64,000 nucleotides of DNA, taken from positions 1-64,000 of IMG/VR virus record IMGVR_UViG_3300019129_000002; one strand, written 5' to 3'. The notes beneath the pieces were generated by a model. The model saw only the letters and a list, made by a program, of their open reading frames with translations, did no database searches and was not told the DNA's origin. The DNA comes from a virus. Of this stretch, positions 31,867 to 40,363 are shown in pieces; the stretch's first letter is position 1, and the number at the start of each line of letters is the position of its first letter. Made by a program: the position numbers and the translations under genes.

Positions 31867-32701
31867 ACCCCTTTTTATGTGGGCAGGTGGAAAGACCAAA
31901 AGGATCAAGCATTACCAACCTTTCCTTAAAAAAGTTACCTCTTATTGTGAACCTTTCTTTGGGGGAGGAGCTATGTTCATCCACATGAAAAAAGAGTTTG
32001 GTATAAGAGAGGCTTATATAAATGATATTCATCTTGAAGTCATGGATATTTACCGTACCATTAAATTTGATGTAGAAGGTTTTCTTAAAATCCTGGAAGA
32101 TTTAGAAAGAATCTATATGCCTCTGGACAAAGAGGGGAGGAAGGGTTACTATTACGACCTGAGGAACAAAAATGCCTGGGATTATAAAATGTGGGACTTA
32201 ACTCAACGTTCTGCTATCTTATACTTCCTGATGAGAACCTCCTTTAACGGTATCTACGAACTCAGAAAGAATACAAATGGAAGGTATGCAACCTCTTGTG
32301 GAAAAGTAGACCAGAAGAAGGAAGTCTTTTCTAGAGAAGTAGTCAGGTGGTGGCATAAGAACCTTCAAGATGTAACCATTACCCACGGGAACTGGAAGGA
32401 AAATCTACCAGAAGGTGACATCTTTTATTTCTTAGATCCTCCGTACAGAGGGACAAGAATGAAATACGGTACAGGATTTAGTGATCAAGATCTGGAAGAC
32501 CTCTTAGAGTTCGCCAAAGATAAAAAGTCTATGGTTTGCAACCAAGACTTAGGAGATGGATGGTTTGATAGCTACTCCGATGACTTCCATATACATAGAT
32601 TCCCCATAACCTACACAGTCGGAGTAAAGAAGAAAACGCCCGATGGTTACAAAGCCAAACCAGCTACAGAAGTTCTATTATTACCAAAAGGAGGAAAGTA
32701 A
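31859..32701 (+). CDS. Second Dam-like DNA adenine methyltransferase
   Basis: MWAGGKTKRIKHY (motif X), EPFFGGGAMF (motif I) and catalytic DPPY in FLDPPYRGTRMKYG are in alpha-class order. 280 aa. It is only distantly similar to the enzyme at 8613 (different target region), so two specificities are likely. CTGGAG ribosome site before ATG. Confidence 0.85.
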   Translation: MTKPLFMWAGGKTKRIKHYQPFLKKVTSYCEPFFGGGAMFIHMKKEFGIREAYINDIHLEVMDIYRTIKFDVEGFLKILEDLERIYMPLDKEGRKGYYYDLRNKNAWDYKMWDLTQRSAILYFLMRTSFNGIYELRKNTNGRYATSCGKVDQKKEVFSREVVRWWHKNLQDVTITHGNWKENLPEGDIFYFLDPPYRGTRMKYGTGFSDQDLEDLLEFAKDKKSMVCNQDLGDGWFDSYSDDFHIHRFPITYTVGVKKKTPDGYKAKPATEVLLLPKGGK

Positions 32702-32703
32702 AA

Positions 32704-33045
32704 ATGAAACTTATCTCTACATTATTAACCGTCCTTACGCTTTGTACACCCCCTTCCATTGCTCAAGCCAACGAACTCCGATTCCCCCTAGTTGAAGATA
32801 TTCATGCTACGGTTTCGGAACAAGAGGACCCATTAAGAATCCAGTATCGTGACACTATTTGTCGAACTCGCACAGGGATTACAGTTTCCCGCGACTCACG
32901 ACTTGACTTCCCTATTTTTATCACTTTGCAAGATGGAGATGGAATCATGACAAAAAGCAGTCACAATAACAACTCTCGGATCACTTTAAGAGCTTATGGA
33001 GATTTTTTCTCAGGGTGGGTTTCTTCTCACAATAATTGCCGATAA
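32704..33045 (+). CDS. Secreted protein with signal peptide (113 aa)
   Basis: MKLISTLLTVLTLCTPPSIAQA is a classical signal peptide with an AQA cleavage site, so the mature part (about 91 aa) would be exported to the periplasm. It contains two Cys (CRTRTG and the C-terminal NNCR) that could form a disulfide. It may act at the envelope, for example in superinfection exclusion or lysis, but no family is recognised. Confidence 0.65.
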   Translation: MKLISTLLTVLTLCTPPSIAQANELRFPLVEDIHATVSEQEDPLRIQYRDTICRTRTGITVSRDSRLDFPIFITLQDGDGIMTKSSHNNNSRITLRAYGDFFSGWVSSHNNCR

Positions 33046-33064
33046 TCTAAAGTTGTGTTATAAT
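33036..33064 (+). promoter_or_regulatory. Sigma70-like promoter
   Basis: TTGCCG 33036-33041, 17 bp, TATAAT 33059-33064 with TG upstream. Drives the primase-like gene. Confidence 0.6.
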
Positions 33065-33096
33065 AAGGTACAAACGTTACAAAGGTTTAAATCACT

Positions 33097-33654
33097 ATGA
33101 AGAAAATCACTGTTCAATTAGACCCCTCCATCCATTTAACCAGAAAACCCAAAGGCCAGGAGGAATACAGACCTTTGGCTGGAAGAGTAGCCTTCGGGTG
33201 TAACCCTGTTATCCTAACCCCTCAAGAGTTTACCAAGATGGTTTCGGAACAGGGTGTTCCCTTCTTCTCTTCCAGTTTCTACCGACCCGAAAAAGAAGAT
33301 TACTGGAGACTCCGTAACTACCCTGGAAAAGTTTATTACCGTTGTACCCACCTCTTTGCTCTAGATTTTGACGAACAGGATTTTAACTTCCGAGAAGCAG
33401 TAGAAATGGTAGCCCGTTCTATGGAAGAGTTTGATCCTATTTGTATTTATCATTCTTTCTCCTCTACTCCCCAACATAATCGTCTTCGGGTGGTTTATCA
33501 CTGCGATGAACCATTTACCCCTTACGATGAACATAAGGAGAGGGTGAAATACCTGAACGTTAAATACTTCAAAAGCCAGGCTGACAAGAGTTGCATCACT
33601 CCTGTAAAATTTTGGCAGGGAAGCACTAGGGGCGGTTTCTGCTTTGCTTTGTAG
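33097..33654 (+). CDS. Archaeo-eukaryotic primase-like protein (compact)
   Basis: Reads HLFALDFDEQDF (DxD metal motif), CIYHSFSSTPQHNRLRVVY and a later KSCITPVKFWQGSTRGG, the order seen in the catalytic domain of phage AEP/PrimPol proteins that are usually fused to SF3 helicases. Here it is only 185 aa and stands alone, 20 kb from the helicase. Probably primes phage DNA synthesis; the sxH-type motif is not clear, so activity is uncertain. Confidence 0.55.
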   Translation: MKKITVQLDPSIHLTRKPKGQEEYRPLAGRVAFGCNPVILTPQEFTKMVSEQGVPFFSSSFYRPEKEDYWRLRNYPGKVYYRCTHLFALDFDEQDFNFREAVEMVARSMEEFDPICIYHSFSSTPQHNRLRVVYHCDEPFTPYDEHKERVKYLNVKYFKSQADKSCITPVKFWQGSTRGGFCFAL

Positions 33655-33657
33655 GTT

Positions 33658-33686
33658 GTGTCAATCTGTCTAAAGTGTGTTATAAT
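33658..33686 (+). promoter_or_regulatory. Sigma70-like promoter
   Basis: GTGTCA 33658-33663, 17 bp, TATAAT 33681-33686 with TG upstream. Upstream of 33803. Confidence 0.6.
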
Positions 33687-33802
33687 AAAAGTGTAAACAC
33701 ACAAAAAAAGGACAGATGCTATAACGACTATGAGGCTCTTGTGGTAACCCTTAGCCTCGACCCTTACTACTGAGATTTCAAAAACTTCACACAGTAAAAG
33801 TC

Positions 33803-34012
33803 ATGCCCAAACCTAAGAAACAGTACAAGATTACTTCAACCTCCTGGAAAACCGCTCGTATAAATATGTACTTCACACTTATTGAGTGCTTCGGTGAAAA
33901 AGGAGGTAAAGAAATCCACAACATCATCAAAGAACAAATGCACGAAGAAGGTTTCAAAATGGAAAGTGACCCCGGCCGTCAACGTTACATAGAAATCGCT
34001 GTTCAGTTCTAA
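33803..34012 (+). CDS. Small basic hypothetical protein (69 aa)
   Basis: Lys-rich N-terminus (MPKPKKQYKITS), then a helical body. The 145-bp leader from the promoter is unusually long. Not recognised. Confidence 0.55.
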   Translation: MPKPKKQYKITSTSWKTARINMYFTLIECFGEKGGKEIHNIIKEQMHEEGFKMESDPGRQRYIEIAVQF

Positions 34013-34024
34013 TGTAACAAGGGG

Positions 34025-34054
34025 TTGTCAACTCCAATAAAAAGTTGTTATAAT
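34025..34054 (+). promoter_or_regulatory. Sigma70-like promoter of the dioxygenase unit
   Basis: TTGTCA 34025-34030, 18 bp, TATAAT 34049-34054 with TG upstream. Drives 34086 and probably the TET/JBP gene at 34508. Confidence 0.8.
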
Positions 34055-34085
34055 AAAACTACAAACAAACAAAGGAGCCCCAATC

Positions 34086-34469
34086 ATGACATCTACCAAT
34101 ACAACCGTTAAAACCATCGAACGTATCCCTTCTTCTCTCAAGGGTAATGCTCTTGTAAAATACCAAAGGTTATTAGTTGCGCGTAACGCAATGAAAGCAG
34201 CCGGCAAACGCTGTGATATGATTGAAGACATGATGAGAACTCTTGTAGCTCAATCTCGCACTAAAGGAACTGACCTCCATCTATCCGAACGTTGGGAAGA
34301 AAACTCTAAAGAACGTCTCACCCGTCCGGTCTATCGCGTAACCAAACAAACTAGATACTTCTGTTCTGAAAAACATGACAACCGTGAATATCCTAACGCT
34401 GACCGTGTAGGACTCGAAATCCAAAGTCGCTTTAATCAACTTCCCACAAAACCCGTTCTTCGTAAGTAA
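34086..34469 (+). CDS. Basic hypothetical protein (127 aa)
   Basis: Rich in Arg and Lys, with a helical centre (LLVARNAMKAAGKRCDMIEDMM). Directly upstream of the dioxygenase and under the same promoter, so it might serve DNA modification as a DNA-binding partner. Not recognised. Confidence 0.6.
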   Translation: MTSTNTTVKTIERIPSSLKGNALVKYQRLLVARNAMKAAGKRCDMIEDMMRTLVAQSRTKGTDLHLSERWEENSKERLTRPVYRVTKQTRYFCSEKHDNREYPNADRVGLEIQSRFNQLPTKPVLRK

Positions 34470-34507
34470 ACCTTATCCGCGATCTCTTCAGGTCGCCTAA
34501 CAAAAAC

Positions 34508-35767
34508 ATGGTATTGAGATTAGTAAAAACTCCCATCAGTTGCGAACACTTGTTAGGAACATTCCTTGATGAAAGCCATTTCGATAACTTATTCGATCAA
34601 GACGTGGACATCATCGATGCCAATACGGGGGAGGTTGCAGTATCCTTTCGGAAAGGTTGCTTAGATAGCTACCACTCCCTCTCCCCTAAAGCCTTAAAAC
34701 TGCTCAAAAGTGCCTCCAAGACAATCACATACTCTCGTAATCTTGCTGCTGGCAAAAAGCTTAACACCCGTACTGGTCCAGGTGGTAAATCTGGTCGCGA
34801 ACGTGCAACTCTCGGTGAGGTAGAACTACTCAACCAACTTATTAATAAACATCCAAGTGAAGTTAAGTTTGAAGTCCTCAACAAAACCGAACTCAGTGTC
34901 TTCCCCTGGTTGAAACCTAAGACTACCGACAACTTCGATCTCAAAGTGTGGGCTGAGGAACTCCGAGCAAATCTGGTTCCCGAACTATGGGCTACTGAAG
35001 CGAAAGCTATTAAGAAGAAATACCTCGCTTCCACTGGTAGAGGTAACGGAGCAGAGTCAGGTATAATAGGAGCCATTGAAAAAACCTCCCGTCAACCTTA
35101 CTGTCGTATGTCCTATATCGCCCGTAACAACTGGGAAACCTTCCAAGAGTGCTTCCCGCTGGTAGAACAAATCTCTGACATTTACCTTCAATGTTCTCCT
35201 AAACAACATGAACTCCAAAGATTAAAAGCTCAGAAAACTGACCCTCGTTATCTTATCGGTGACAGTGTGTTCTCTACCATTACCGTTAACCACAACTTCC
35301 GCACAGCAGCTCACCGTGACCCCGGCAACTATGGGAAATCCTTAGCACCTTTAGTAACCATTTCTGAAACTGGGTTCTCTGGTTCCTACTTGGTATTCCC
35401 TGAGTTCCGTGCTGCTGTAACACTACAACCTTCAGATTTCATCGTCTGTAACAATGCTCTTTATATTCATGGGAACACAGCCGCCGGCTCACTGGATGAT
35501 GAGCGTATCAGTTTAGTTCTTTATCTCCGCGAAGGTTTAGCGACTAAATGTTGCTCCTATGAAATTGAAGATGCCCGTCAGGAGTTTGTCTTCCACCTCC
35601 GTTCTCAGAAAGCGACTCACCCTTTGTCTACTGGAAACCGTTGGCAAGGGGTATACTCAGGTATGTGGGAAAAAGATGAGTGGTATAACTACTTAGAAGA
35701 AAAGCAAGGCAAAGAGGCCGTAGATTTTTGGAAAGAGTTCCGTATCCAACAAAAGAAAAATAAGTAA
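34508..35767 (+). CDS. TET/JBP-family 2-oxoglutarate/Fe(II) DNA dioxygenase
   Basis: The core reads NHNFRTAAHRDPGNYG, SGSYLVFPEF...AVTLQPSDF, YIHGNT and DDERISLVLYLRE. Iron ligands are His269, Asp271 and His321, with Arg333 for 2-oxoglutarate; the NFRTAxHxDxG and ERISxVxYxR strings are specific to TET/JBP. JBP enzymes oxidise thymine to 5-hydroxymethyluracil, TETs oxidise 5-methylcytosine. With a hydroxymethyl-dU kinase and amino-acid:DNA transferase at 6.9-8.4 kb, and no cytosine-C5 methylase seen, thymine is the likelier target. The N-terminal 220 residues form an extra domain; a GGKSGRERATLGE segment there is unexplained. Confidence 0.85.
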   Translation: MVLRLVKTPISCEHLLGTFLDESHFDNLFDQDVDIIDANTGEVAVSFRKGCLDSYHSLSPKALKLLKSASKTITYSRNLAAGKKLNTRTGPGGKSGRERATLGEVELLNQLINKHPSEVKFEVLNKTELSVFPWLKPKTTDNFDLKVWAEELRANLVPELWATEAKAIKKKYLASTGRGNGAESGIIGAIEKTSRQPYCRMSYIARNNWETFQECFPLVEQISDIYLQCSPKQHELQRLKAQKTDPRYLIGDSVFSTITVNHNFRTAAHRDPGNYGKSLAPLVTISETGFSGSYLVFPEFRAAVTLQPSDFIVCNNALYIHGNTAAGSLDDERISLVLYLREGLATKCCSYEIEDARQEFVFHLRSQKATHPLSTGNRWQGVYSGMWEKDEWYNYLEEKQGKEAVDFWKEFRIQQKKNK

Positions 35768-35772
35768 ACACC

Positions 35773-35800
35773 TTGTCAAACCCTATCAAGTTGTTATAAT
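35773..35800 (+). promoter_or_regulatory. Sigma70-like promoter
   Basis: TTGTCA 35773-35778, 16 bp, TATAAT 35795-35800 with TG upstream. Upstream of the exonuclease with a 140-bp leader. Confidence 0.7.
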
Positions 35801-35941
35801 AAGGGCAGGGGACTTATTAAAACCCTGAGACAAGTTTTAGGCTATGCACTTTTATGAGGGTGAAAAGAAACCTGGACTTATATTCCCTTTTTTCTATGTT
35901 AGTCCCCGGGTTAACACATCAAAGTTAAACACAAATAACTT

Positions 35942-36790
35942 ATGAGCTACTACGACACTATTATTATCGATGGGAATGCCTTCTTCTATCGCTCTCGGTA
36001 TGCAATTCTTAGAAGAAGCAAAAATGAACTCACTAACCAAGATGGGGTTATCACCACTGGAAGTTATGGCTTTTTGAATAACTTGTTTTACATTCTAAAA
36101 ACTTATGGTAAACCTAAGCATTTAGTCTCAACCTTTGATGCAGGGGGTGGAAACTTTAGGAAAGAACTTGACCCTAACTATAAAGCAGGGAGGGAGAAAG
36201 TTTCTCAGAACCATATCCAAGATTTCAGAAACCTCGTGGACTTTATTCTACCGAGTATGGGTTCTCAAATTTTTATGAGAAAAGGCATCGAGGCAGACGA
36301 TATTATCTTCACCCTATCCCTTGATGATAGGTTAGGCAAGACCTTAATCGTAACGGTGGACTTAGACCTTCTAGGCTGCCTATCGGAACGGGTAGATGTT
36401 CTGGTCTTCAACTCTGCCAAGAAAAAGAAAGTTTGGACACTACCTGCCTTTGAGGAGGAATACCGTATTCCAATCACCCACTACCCCGTCTATAAATCCA
36501 TTAAGGGGGATAGTAGTGACAACGTTAAGGGTATTAAAGGCTATGGTCATAAACGGGCTATCAAGGTCATTCAAGGTATCGTCTCAGGGTCTTCTTTAGA
36601 GGACTTCTTCTGCCAGAAAGATTTGTTCACCATCTATGGCAATATGAGACTGATGGCACTACAAAACTGCGACCCCCTTAACTTCCCGTTGCTTCCATTC
36701 AACTTGAATGAGGATGCCTTTACCATGATGTGTGAGGACTTCAGGTTCAATACATTTATCAAACGACTAGAAAAAGGAGGTTTATTCTAA
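35942..36790 (+). CDS. 5'-3' exonuclease / flap endonuclease (FEN)
   Basis: IIIDGNAFFYRSRYA opens the fold, followed by STFDAGGGNFRKELDPNYKAGR, GIEADDIIFTLSL, TVDLDLLGCL and GDSSDNVKGIKGYGHKRA, which supply the acidic metal sites and the helix-hairpin-helix of PolA-N-terminal/T4 RNaseH-type nucleases. 282 aa, no polymerase fused. Removes RNA primers, matching the polymerase pieces downstream that lack this domain. Confidence 0.88.
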   Translation: MSYYDTIIIDGNAFFYRSRYAILRRSKNELTNQDGVITTGSYGFLNNLFYILKTYGKPKHLVSTFDAGGGNFRKELDPNYKAGREKVSQNHIQDFRNLVDFILPSMGSQIFMRKGIEADDIIFTLSLDDRLGKTLIVTVDLDLLGCLSERVDVLVFNSAKKKKVWTLPAFEEEYRIPITHYPVYKSIKGDSSDNVKGIKGYGHKRAIKVIQGIVSGSSLEDFFCQKDLFTIYGNMRLMALQNCDPLNFPLLPFNLNEDAFTMMCEDFRFNTFIKRLEKGGLF

Positions 36791-37293
36791 TGAAAACACT
36801 TACGGTTAATCGTCAATCCACTAGTAACACCAAAAGCCTCCTCAAGTTTCTTGATGAAGTAAAGGTGGGGGAAACCTTAGAGATAATCTGTGAGGAAAGT
36901 TTCTTTAAGTTTGACCGTTTTATTAAAGATGAGAATGGGGACTTTATTTTAGAGGAAGATAACTTCATAGAAGGGGGAACAGTAACCATTTGTAAGTTGG
37001 GCATCATCACCATTATCGCTGACGAGTATTGGGAATACTTCTTGCATAATATCCAAGGTGCTTTGAACTGCTTATTCTTTGAGACAGAGTTTGATGTTAG
37101 CAGAGATGTTAAATGTTTAACCGTCTGTTACCCTCCCACGGGGGACTTTGTAGAGGTAGATGTTTGTGTGGATGAAGATGTAAAAATCAACATTTACTAC
37201 CACCATGAAATAATTGAGGGATTGGATATCAACTGGACGGGTACTTTCCCTTTACTAAAACGTATCATCATAGAAACTCTGAAGAAAAAGTAA
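36790..37293 (+). CDS. Acidic hypothetical protein (167 aa)
   Basis: TAATG overlap with the exonuclease. Strongly acidic, beta-rich (FVEVDVCVDEDVKINIYYH). Could be a DNA mimic or a replication accessory, but nothing is recognised. Confidence 0.6.
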   Translation: MKTLTVNRQSTSNTKSLLKFLDEVKVGETLEIICEESFFKFDRFIKDENGDFILEEDNFIEGGTVTICKLGIITIIADEYWEYFLHNIQGALNCLFFETEFDVSRDVKCLTVCYPPTGDFVEVDVCVDEDVKINIYYHHEIIEGLDINWTGTFPLLKRIIIETLKKK

Positions 37294-37433
37294 ACTTCCT
37301 TGTCAATGCGTATGCCTATCCACCTTGATAATATTCCTCTCGACGATATTGTTACCGACTACTCACTAGCTCCAGGGCAAAAACGTGAGGAGGTGTTATA
37401 CTGTATATATAAACAAGCAAAGGAGTTGGTCCT

Positions 37434-37535
37434 ATGTCTCGTAAGCCTCAATTCGCTAAATGGAGTCAGGATGTGAACCAACGCAACTTTTTCAACGTAT
37501 TTTCAGACAAGGAACTCAGACTATGTAGAAGCTAA
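37434..37535 (+). CDS. Short ORF (33 aa), possibly the 5' piece of a broken gene
   Basis: MSRKPQFAKWSQDVNQRNFF after a good site (AAAGGAGTTGG). Another frame, 37306-37476, overlaps it. The peptide may be the N-terminus of the frameshifted gene whose end is 37561-37742. Between 37294 and 37742 no intact gene longer than this was found. Confidence 0.35.
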   Translation: MSRKPQFAKWSQDVNQRNFFNVFSDKELRLCRS

Positions 37536-37560
37536 CATCATCACGGCTGAATAGGGTAGG

Positions 37561-37742
37561 AACTCTAATAGTTATGATTACTCTAACTCTGGTAAAGCCG
37601 CCACGGGGTCACCCAAAAGTGTAAATAAAGTTAAATACAAATGCACCGTGACCGGACACATTAGCACAGCAGTCCCGCTCTCTATCTATCAAAGAAAGGG
37701 GGAATAGACATTTCAAACCGAGTAAAAGTTGAGGAACAATAA
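37561..37742 (+). pseudogene. Frameshifted small domain, copy B (related to 28624-28775)
   Basis: Frame 1 reads SPKSVNKVKYKCTVTGHIST then AVPLSIYQRK, and in the -1 frame continues GGIDISNRVKVEEQ, with a stop directly before the topoisomerase ATG (TAAATG). The zero frame stops at TAG 37705. The frame change falls at A AAG (37695-37698), the same alignment column as in copy A. Confidence 0.4.
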
Positions 37743-39668
37743 ATGGAGATTACACAAGTAAACTTAGGGAAGCAACTGTCAGATGATTATCTCAAGTATT
37801 CCATGTCAGTTATTATTGGACGTGCAATTCCCGATCTTAGAGACGGATTGAAACCTGTCCAGAGAAGAGTCCTCACGGCTATGAAGTGGATGAACTTACA
37901 CCCTGATGCCAAGTATATGAAGTCTGCGAGGGTGGAAGGTGAGACAATGGGTAAACTCCACCCACACTCTTCTGCCTATGGTGTGTTGGTTAACATGGCT
38001 GCTTGGTGGAAAAACAGTGAACCCTTAGTAGATGGTCACGGAAACTTTGGTAGTCCTACGGATAACGCTGGAGCATCAAGGTACACAGAAGCAAGGTTAA
38101 CTAACTATGCTTGGAAATATTTGTTAGAAGACTTCTCATTCTGTCAGACTAAACCTAGTTATGATGGTAGTTTCCAGGAGCCGGTAGTTCTAGAGGCACA
38201 AATCCCTAACGTCCTTGTTAACGGATCTTCTGGTGTGGCTGTTGGCTTCAGTACTAACATCCCTACCCATAACTTTCATAACGTTGTTCTAGCGACCCAT
38301 AAAGTCCTAGAGGGTAAAGAGGAAGAAGCTCGAAAGTTATTAGTCCCACACTTCCCTACCCAATGTTATATCCACAAAACTCAAGGACTGGAGGACTATC
38401 TCAATACAGGTAAAGGTTCTATTACTATGCAGGCTCGTTTTTACTACGACATCGAAAAACGTGGTGGGAGGAAGAAAGACCGACCTATTATTAGTTTTTA
38501 CAATCTACCTTTTGGAACTGACCCTGAATCAATATGTCAGCAGATTGCTAAGGGGGTAGAGCAAGGTAATATCACTAATCTGGCAGACGTAAGGGATGAG
38601 ACAGATAGGGAAGGTATCAGGGTGACTGTAGTTGCCAAACCTAACACGGATTTGGAGGAGTTGAAGAATCAACTCTTTGCCTACACCAATCTGATGAAGA
38701 ACTTTCCTGCTCAGAACACGGTTATCCACAACATGAAGCCCGTAGTTCTACCACCCGTTCAGATTATCAAGGAGTGGTTGCAGTGGAAAGATGACAGATT
38801 GGTTAAGAAGTTTACTGTCGAACTCCAGCAAATTCAAGATAGGATCCATATTGTTACTGGTTATCTGATTGCTCTTGAGAAGTTGGATCAAGTAGTAACC
38901 ATCGTTAAGAAATCTAAAACCCGTGCTAGTGCTAAGAATGAACTGGTCTATGAAATGAAGTTCTCGCAGACACAAGCGGAAGCTATCCTCAACCTTCGAC
39001 TCTCCAGCCTAGTTTCTCTGGAAGGGGACAAACTTTCTATAGAGTTCCAGTCCTTGTTAAAAGAGGAGAAGAGCCGGAAGTTGCTTATTGAGTCCCAGAG
39101 TAAGCGAGAAAGTTTTTTGAAAAAAGAAGTGCAAAGGATTATCGAGAAAAACCCTTCCTCCAGCGATTCACCATTGATAGAGGTTAAGGTTGTAACCCCT
39201 AAGACCTCCAAAAAAGCTCCTCAAAAAGGTGTTAAGGCCGTTAAGTATATTCACAAGGAGGTTTCCTCTAGAGGGGTAATAAGCACTGTTAAGACCCCGT
39301 CCAGGAAAGGAATAAGCTTACGGAAAGATGATAAGTTAATAGCCATCAACTCTGAAGGATTGCTCCGGAAACTACCTTCTAACTTCAAAGGACCTGTATT
39401 CCAGTCAGGGAAAATTCTCATGGTGGGTAAAGCTTCTGACATAGAGCATTGTCATTATATGGTGGTCTTTTCCCTAGAGGATGGAAGAACCCGTGCTAAT
39501 GTGATTAAAGGGTCTGACCTTTTGAAATCTTCTTCGGTGGCTAAACAAGGTCTTCCTCCGTTTAAGAAGCTTATTTACTTTGGGGAAGGTAACTACAAGA
39601 ACCTAACTCAGAAGGAAGTAGGCATTAGAGGCCCAAGGAGTCAGGGGAAGCTTGTGAAGCTTCGATAA
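37743..39668 (+). CDS. Type IIA DNA topoisomerase subunit A (GyrA/ParC-like)
   Basis: RAIPDLRDGLKPVQRRVL at the N-terminus, catalytic Tyr114 in ASRYTEARL, then GFSTNIPTHN and a coiled-coil with LRLSSLVSLEG near residue 420. 641 aa with a reduced C-terminal domain (one or two beta-pinwheel blades), as in T4-like topoisomerase subunits rather than full GyrA. The ATPase subunit is not in this window. Relieves supercoils during replication. Confidence 0.88.
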   Translation: MEITQVNLGKQLSDDYLKYSMSVIIGRAIPDLRDGLKPVQRRVLTAMKWMNLHPDAKYMKSARVEGETMGKLHPHSSAYGVLVNMAAWWKNSEPLVDGHGNFGSPTDNAGASRYTEARLTNYAWKYLLEDFSFCQTKPSYDGSFQEPVVLEAQIPNVLVNGSSGVAVGFSTNIPTHNFHNVVLATHKVLEGKEEEARKLLVPHFPTQCYIHKTQGLEDYLNTGKGSITMQARFYYDIEKRGGRKKDRPIISFYNLPFGTDPESICQQIAKGVEQGNITNLADVRDETDREGIRVTVVAKPNTDLEELKNQLFAYTNLMKNFPAQNTVIHNMKPVVLPPVQIIKEWLQWKDDRLVKKFTVELQQIQDRIHIVTGYLIALEKLDQVVTIVKKSKTRASAKNELVYEMKFSQTQAEAILNLRLSSLVSLEGDKLSIEFQSLLKEEKSRKLLIESQSKRESFLKKEVQRIIEKNPSSSDSPLIEVKVVTPKTSKKAPQKGVKAVKYIHKEVSSRGVISTVKTPSRKGISLRKDDKLIAINSEGLLRKLPSNFKGPVFQSGKILMVGKASDIEHCHYMVVFSLEDGRTRANVIKGSDLLKSSSVAKQGLPPFKKLIYFGEGNYKNLTQKEVGIRGPRSQGKLVKLR

Positions 39669-39699
39669 GAGGGGGGAAGAATTTAAAGTTAAAAAAAGG

Positions 39700-39728
39700 T
39701 TGTCAATCTCAAGAATAAGTGCTATACT
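39700..39728 (+). promoter_or_regulatory. Sigma70-like promoter
   Basis: TTGTCA 39700-39705, 17 bp, TATACT 39723-39728. Upstream of 39809. Confidence 0.65.
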
Positions 39729-39808
39729 TGTTACATAAGCAAACAAACAGGGGGCCAACTTCGGCTCCCAGGGTAAAAACAAAAACTTCACTAAATAGAG
39801 TAAAGATT

Positions 39809-39931
39809 ATGTCTAGAGATCGAACCATGTGGTTAATAATCGCCGTCATGTTTATTGTGGCTGTCTCCATTCCATCTCCTGATCGAACTCCCCTTGGAGA
39901 TAACGTAATAAAAACTCAGCAGGTAAGATAA
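39809..39931 (+). CDS. Small single-helix membrane protein (40 aa)
   Basis: Hydrophobic MWLIIAVMFIVAVSI segment after MSRDRT. ATG 39809 preferred, since the open frame upstream overlaps the promoter. Not recognised. Confidence 0.45.
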   Translation: MSRDRTMWLIIAVMFIVAVSIPSPDRTPLGDNVIKTQQVR

Positions 39932-40016
39932 ACCAGCCATGTTACTTAAACTCCTACAGGGCATTGAAGACATCATGAAGGGTAAAATCAAAATGAGTTG
40001 ATAATGAACAGGTTTT

Positions 40017-40178
40017 ATGTTTGTAAAGTGCAAGACAACGGCTGGAATAGATGTTTTCTTCAATAAGCAGTTCATCTCGAAGATAATCGGTGGTAGAGGC
40101 AAGACGATCACGGTCTACACTGCGGATGGTAGTTCTGGGGTGAAGGTTCCAGTCGAAGAGCTTGCTAAGCTTTTGTAG
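40017..40178 (+). CDS. Small hypothetical protein (53 aa)
   Basis: MFVKCKTTAGIDVFFNKQFI... with a GGRGKTITVYTADG turn; reads as a compact beta protein with an amphipathic C-terminal helix. No clear ribosome site. Not recognised. Confidence 0.45.
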   Translation: MFVKCKTTAGIDVFFNKQFISKIIGGRGKTITVYTADGSSGVKVPVEELAKLL

Positions 40179-40182
40179 AAGG

Positions 40183-40211
40183 TGGTCATAAGGGTTCAAC
40201 CTCGTTATAAT
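40183..40211 (+). promoter_or_regulatory. Sigma70-like promoter
   Basis: TGGTCA 40183-40188, 17 bp, TATAAT 40206-40211. Drives 40216 and 40364. Confidence 0.6.
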
Positions 40212-40215
40212 AAGT

Positions 40216-40359
40216 ATGAGTAAGTCAAACTTTAGGAGATTAAAAATCTCTTGGTTATTCGACTGGACAAATGGCAGAAACAGGGCTAGCCCTCGAAGAC
40301 CTCAACCCGTTAAAGAAAATAAGGGTGTCCGGTTAGCTCCAAAAGAATTTAAGGAATAG
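40216..40359 (+). CDS. Small basic peptide (47 aa)
   Basis: ATG 5 bp after the -10 box (leaderless-like). Arg/Lys/Pro-rich (NRASPRRPQPVKENKG). Not recognised. Confidence 0.4.
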   Translation: MSKSNFRRLKISWLFDWTNGRNRASPRRPQPVKENKGVRLAPKEFKE

Positions 40360-40363
40360 CATT

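Noticed and set aside
37306-37476. 56-codon frame overlapping the 33-codon ORF at 37434
   Set aside because: No ribosome site and the second half runs through the better-supported start at 37434; region is likely broken.
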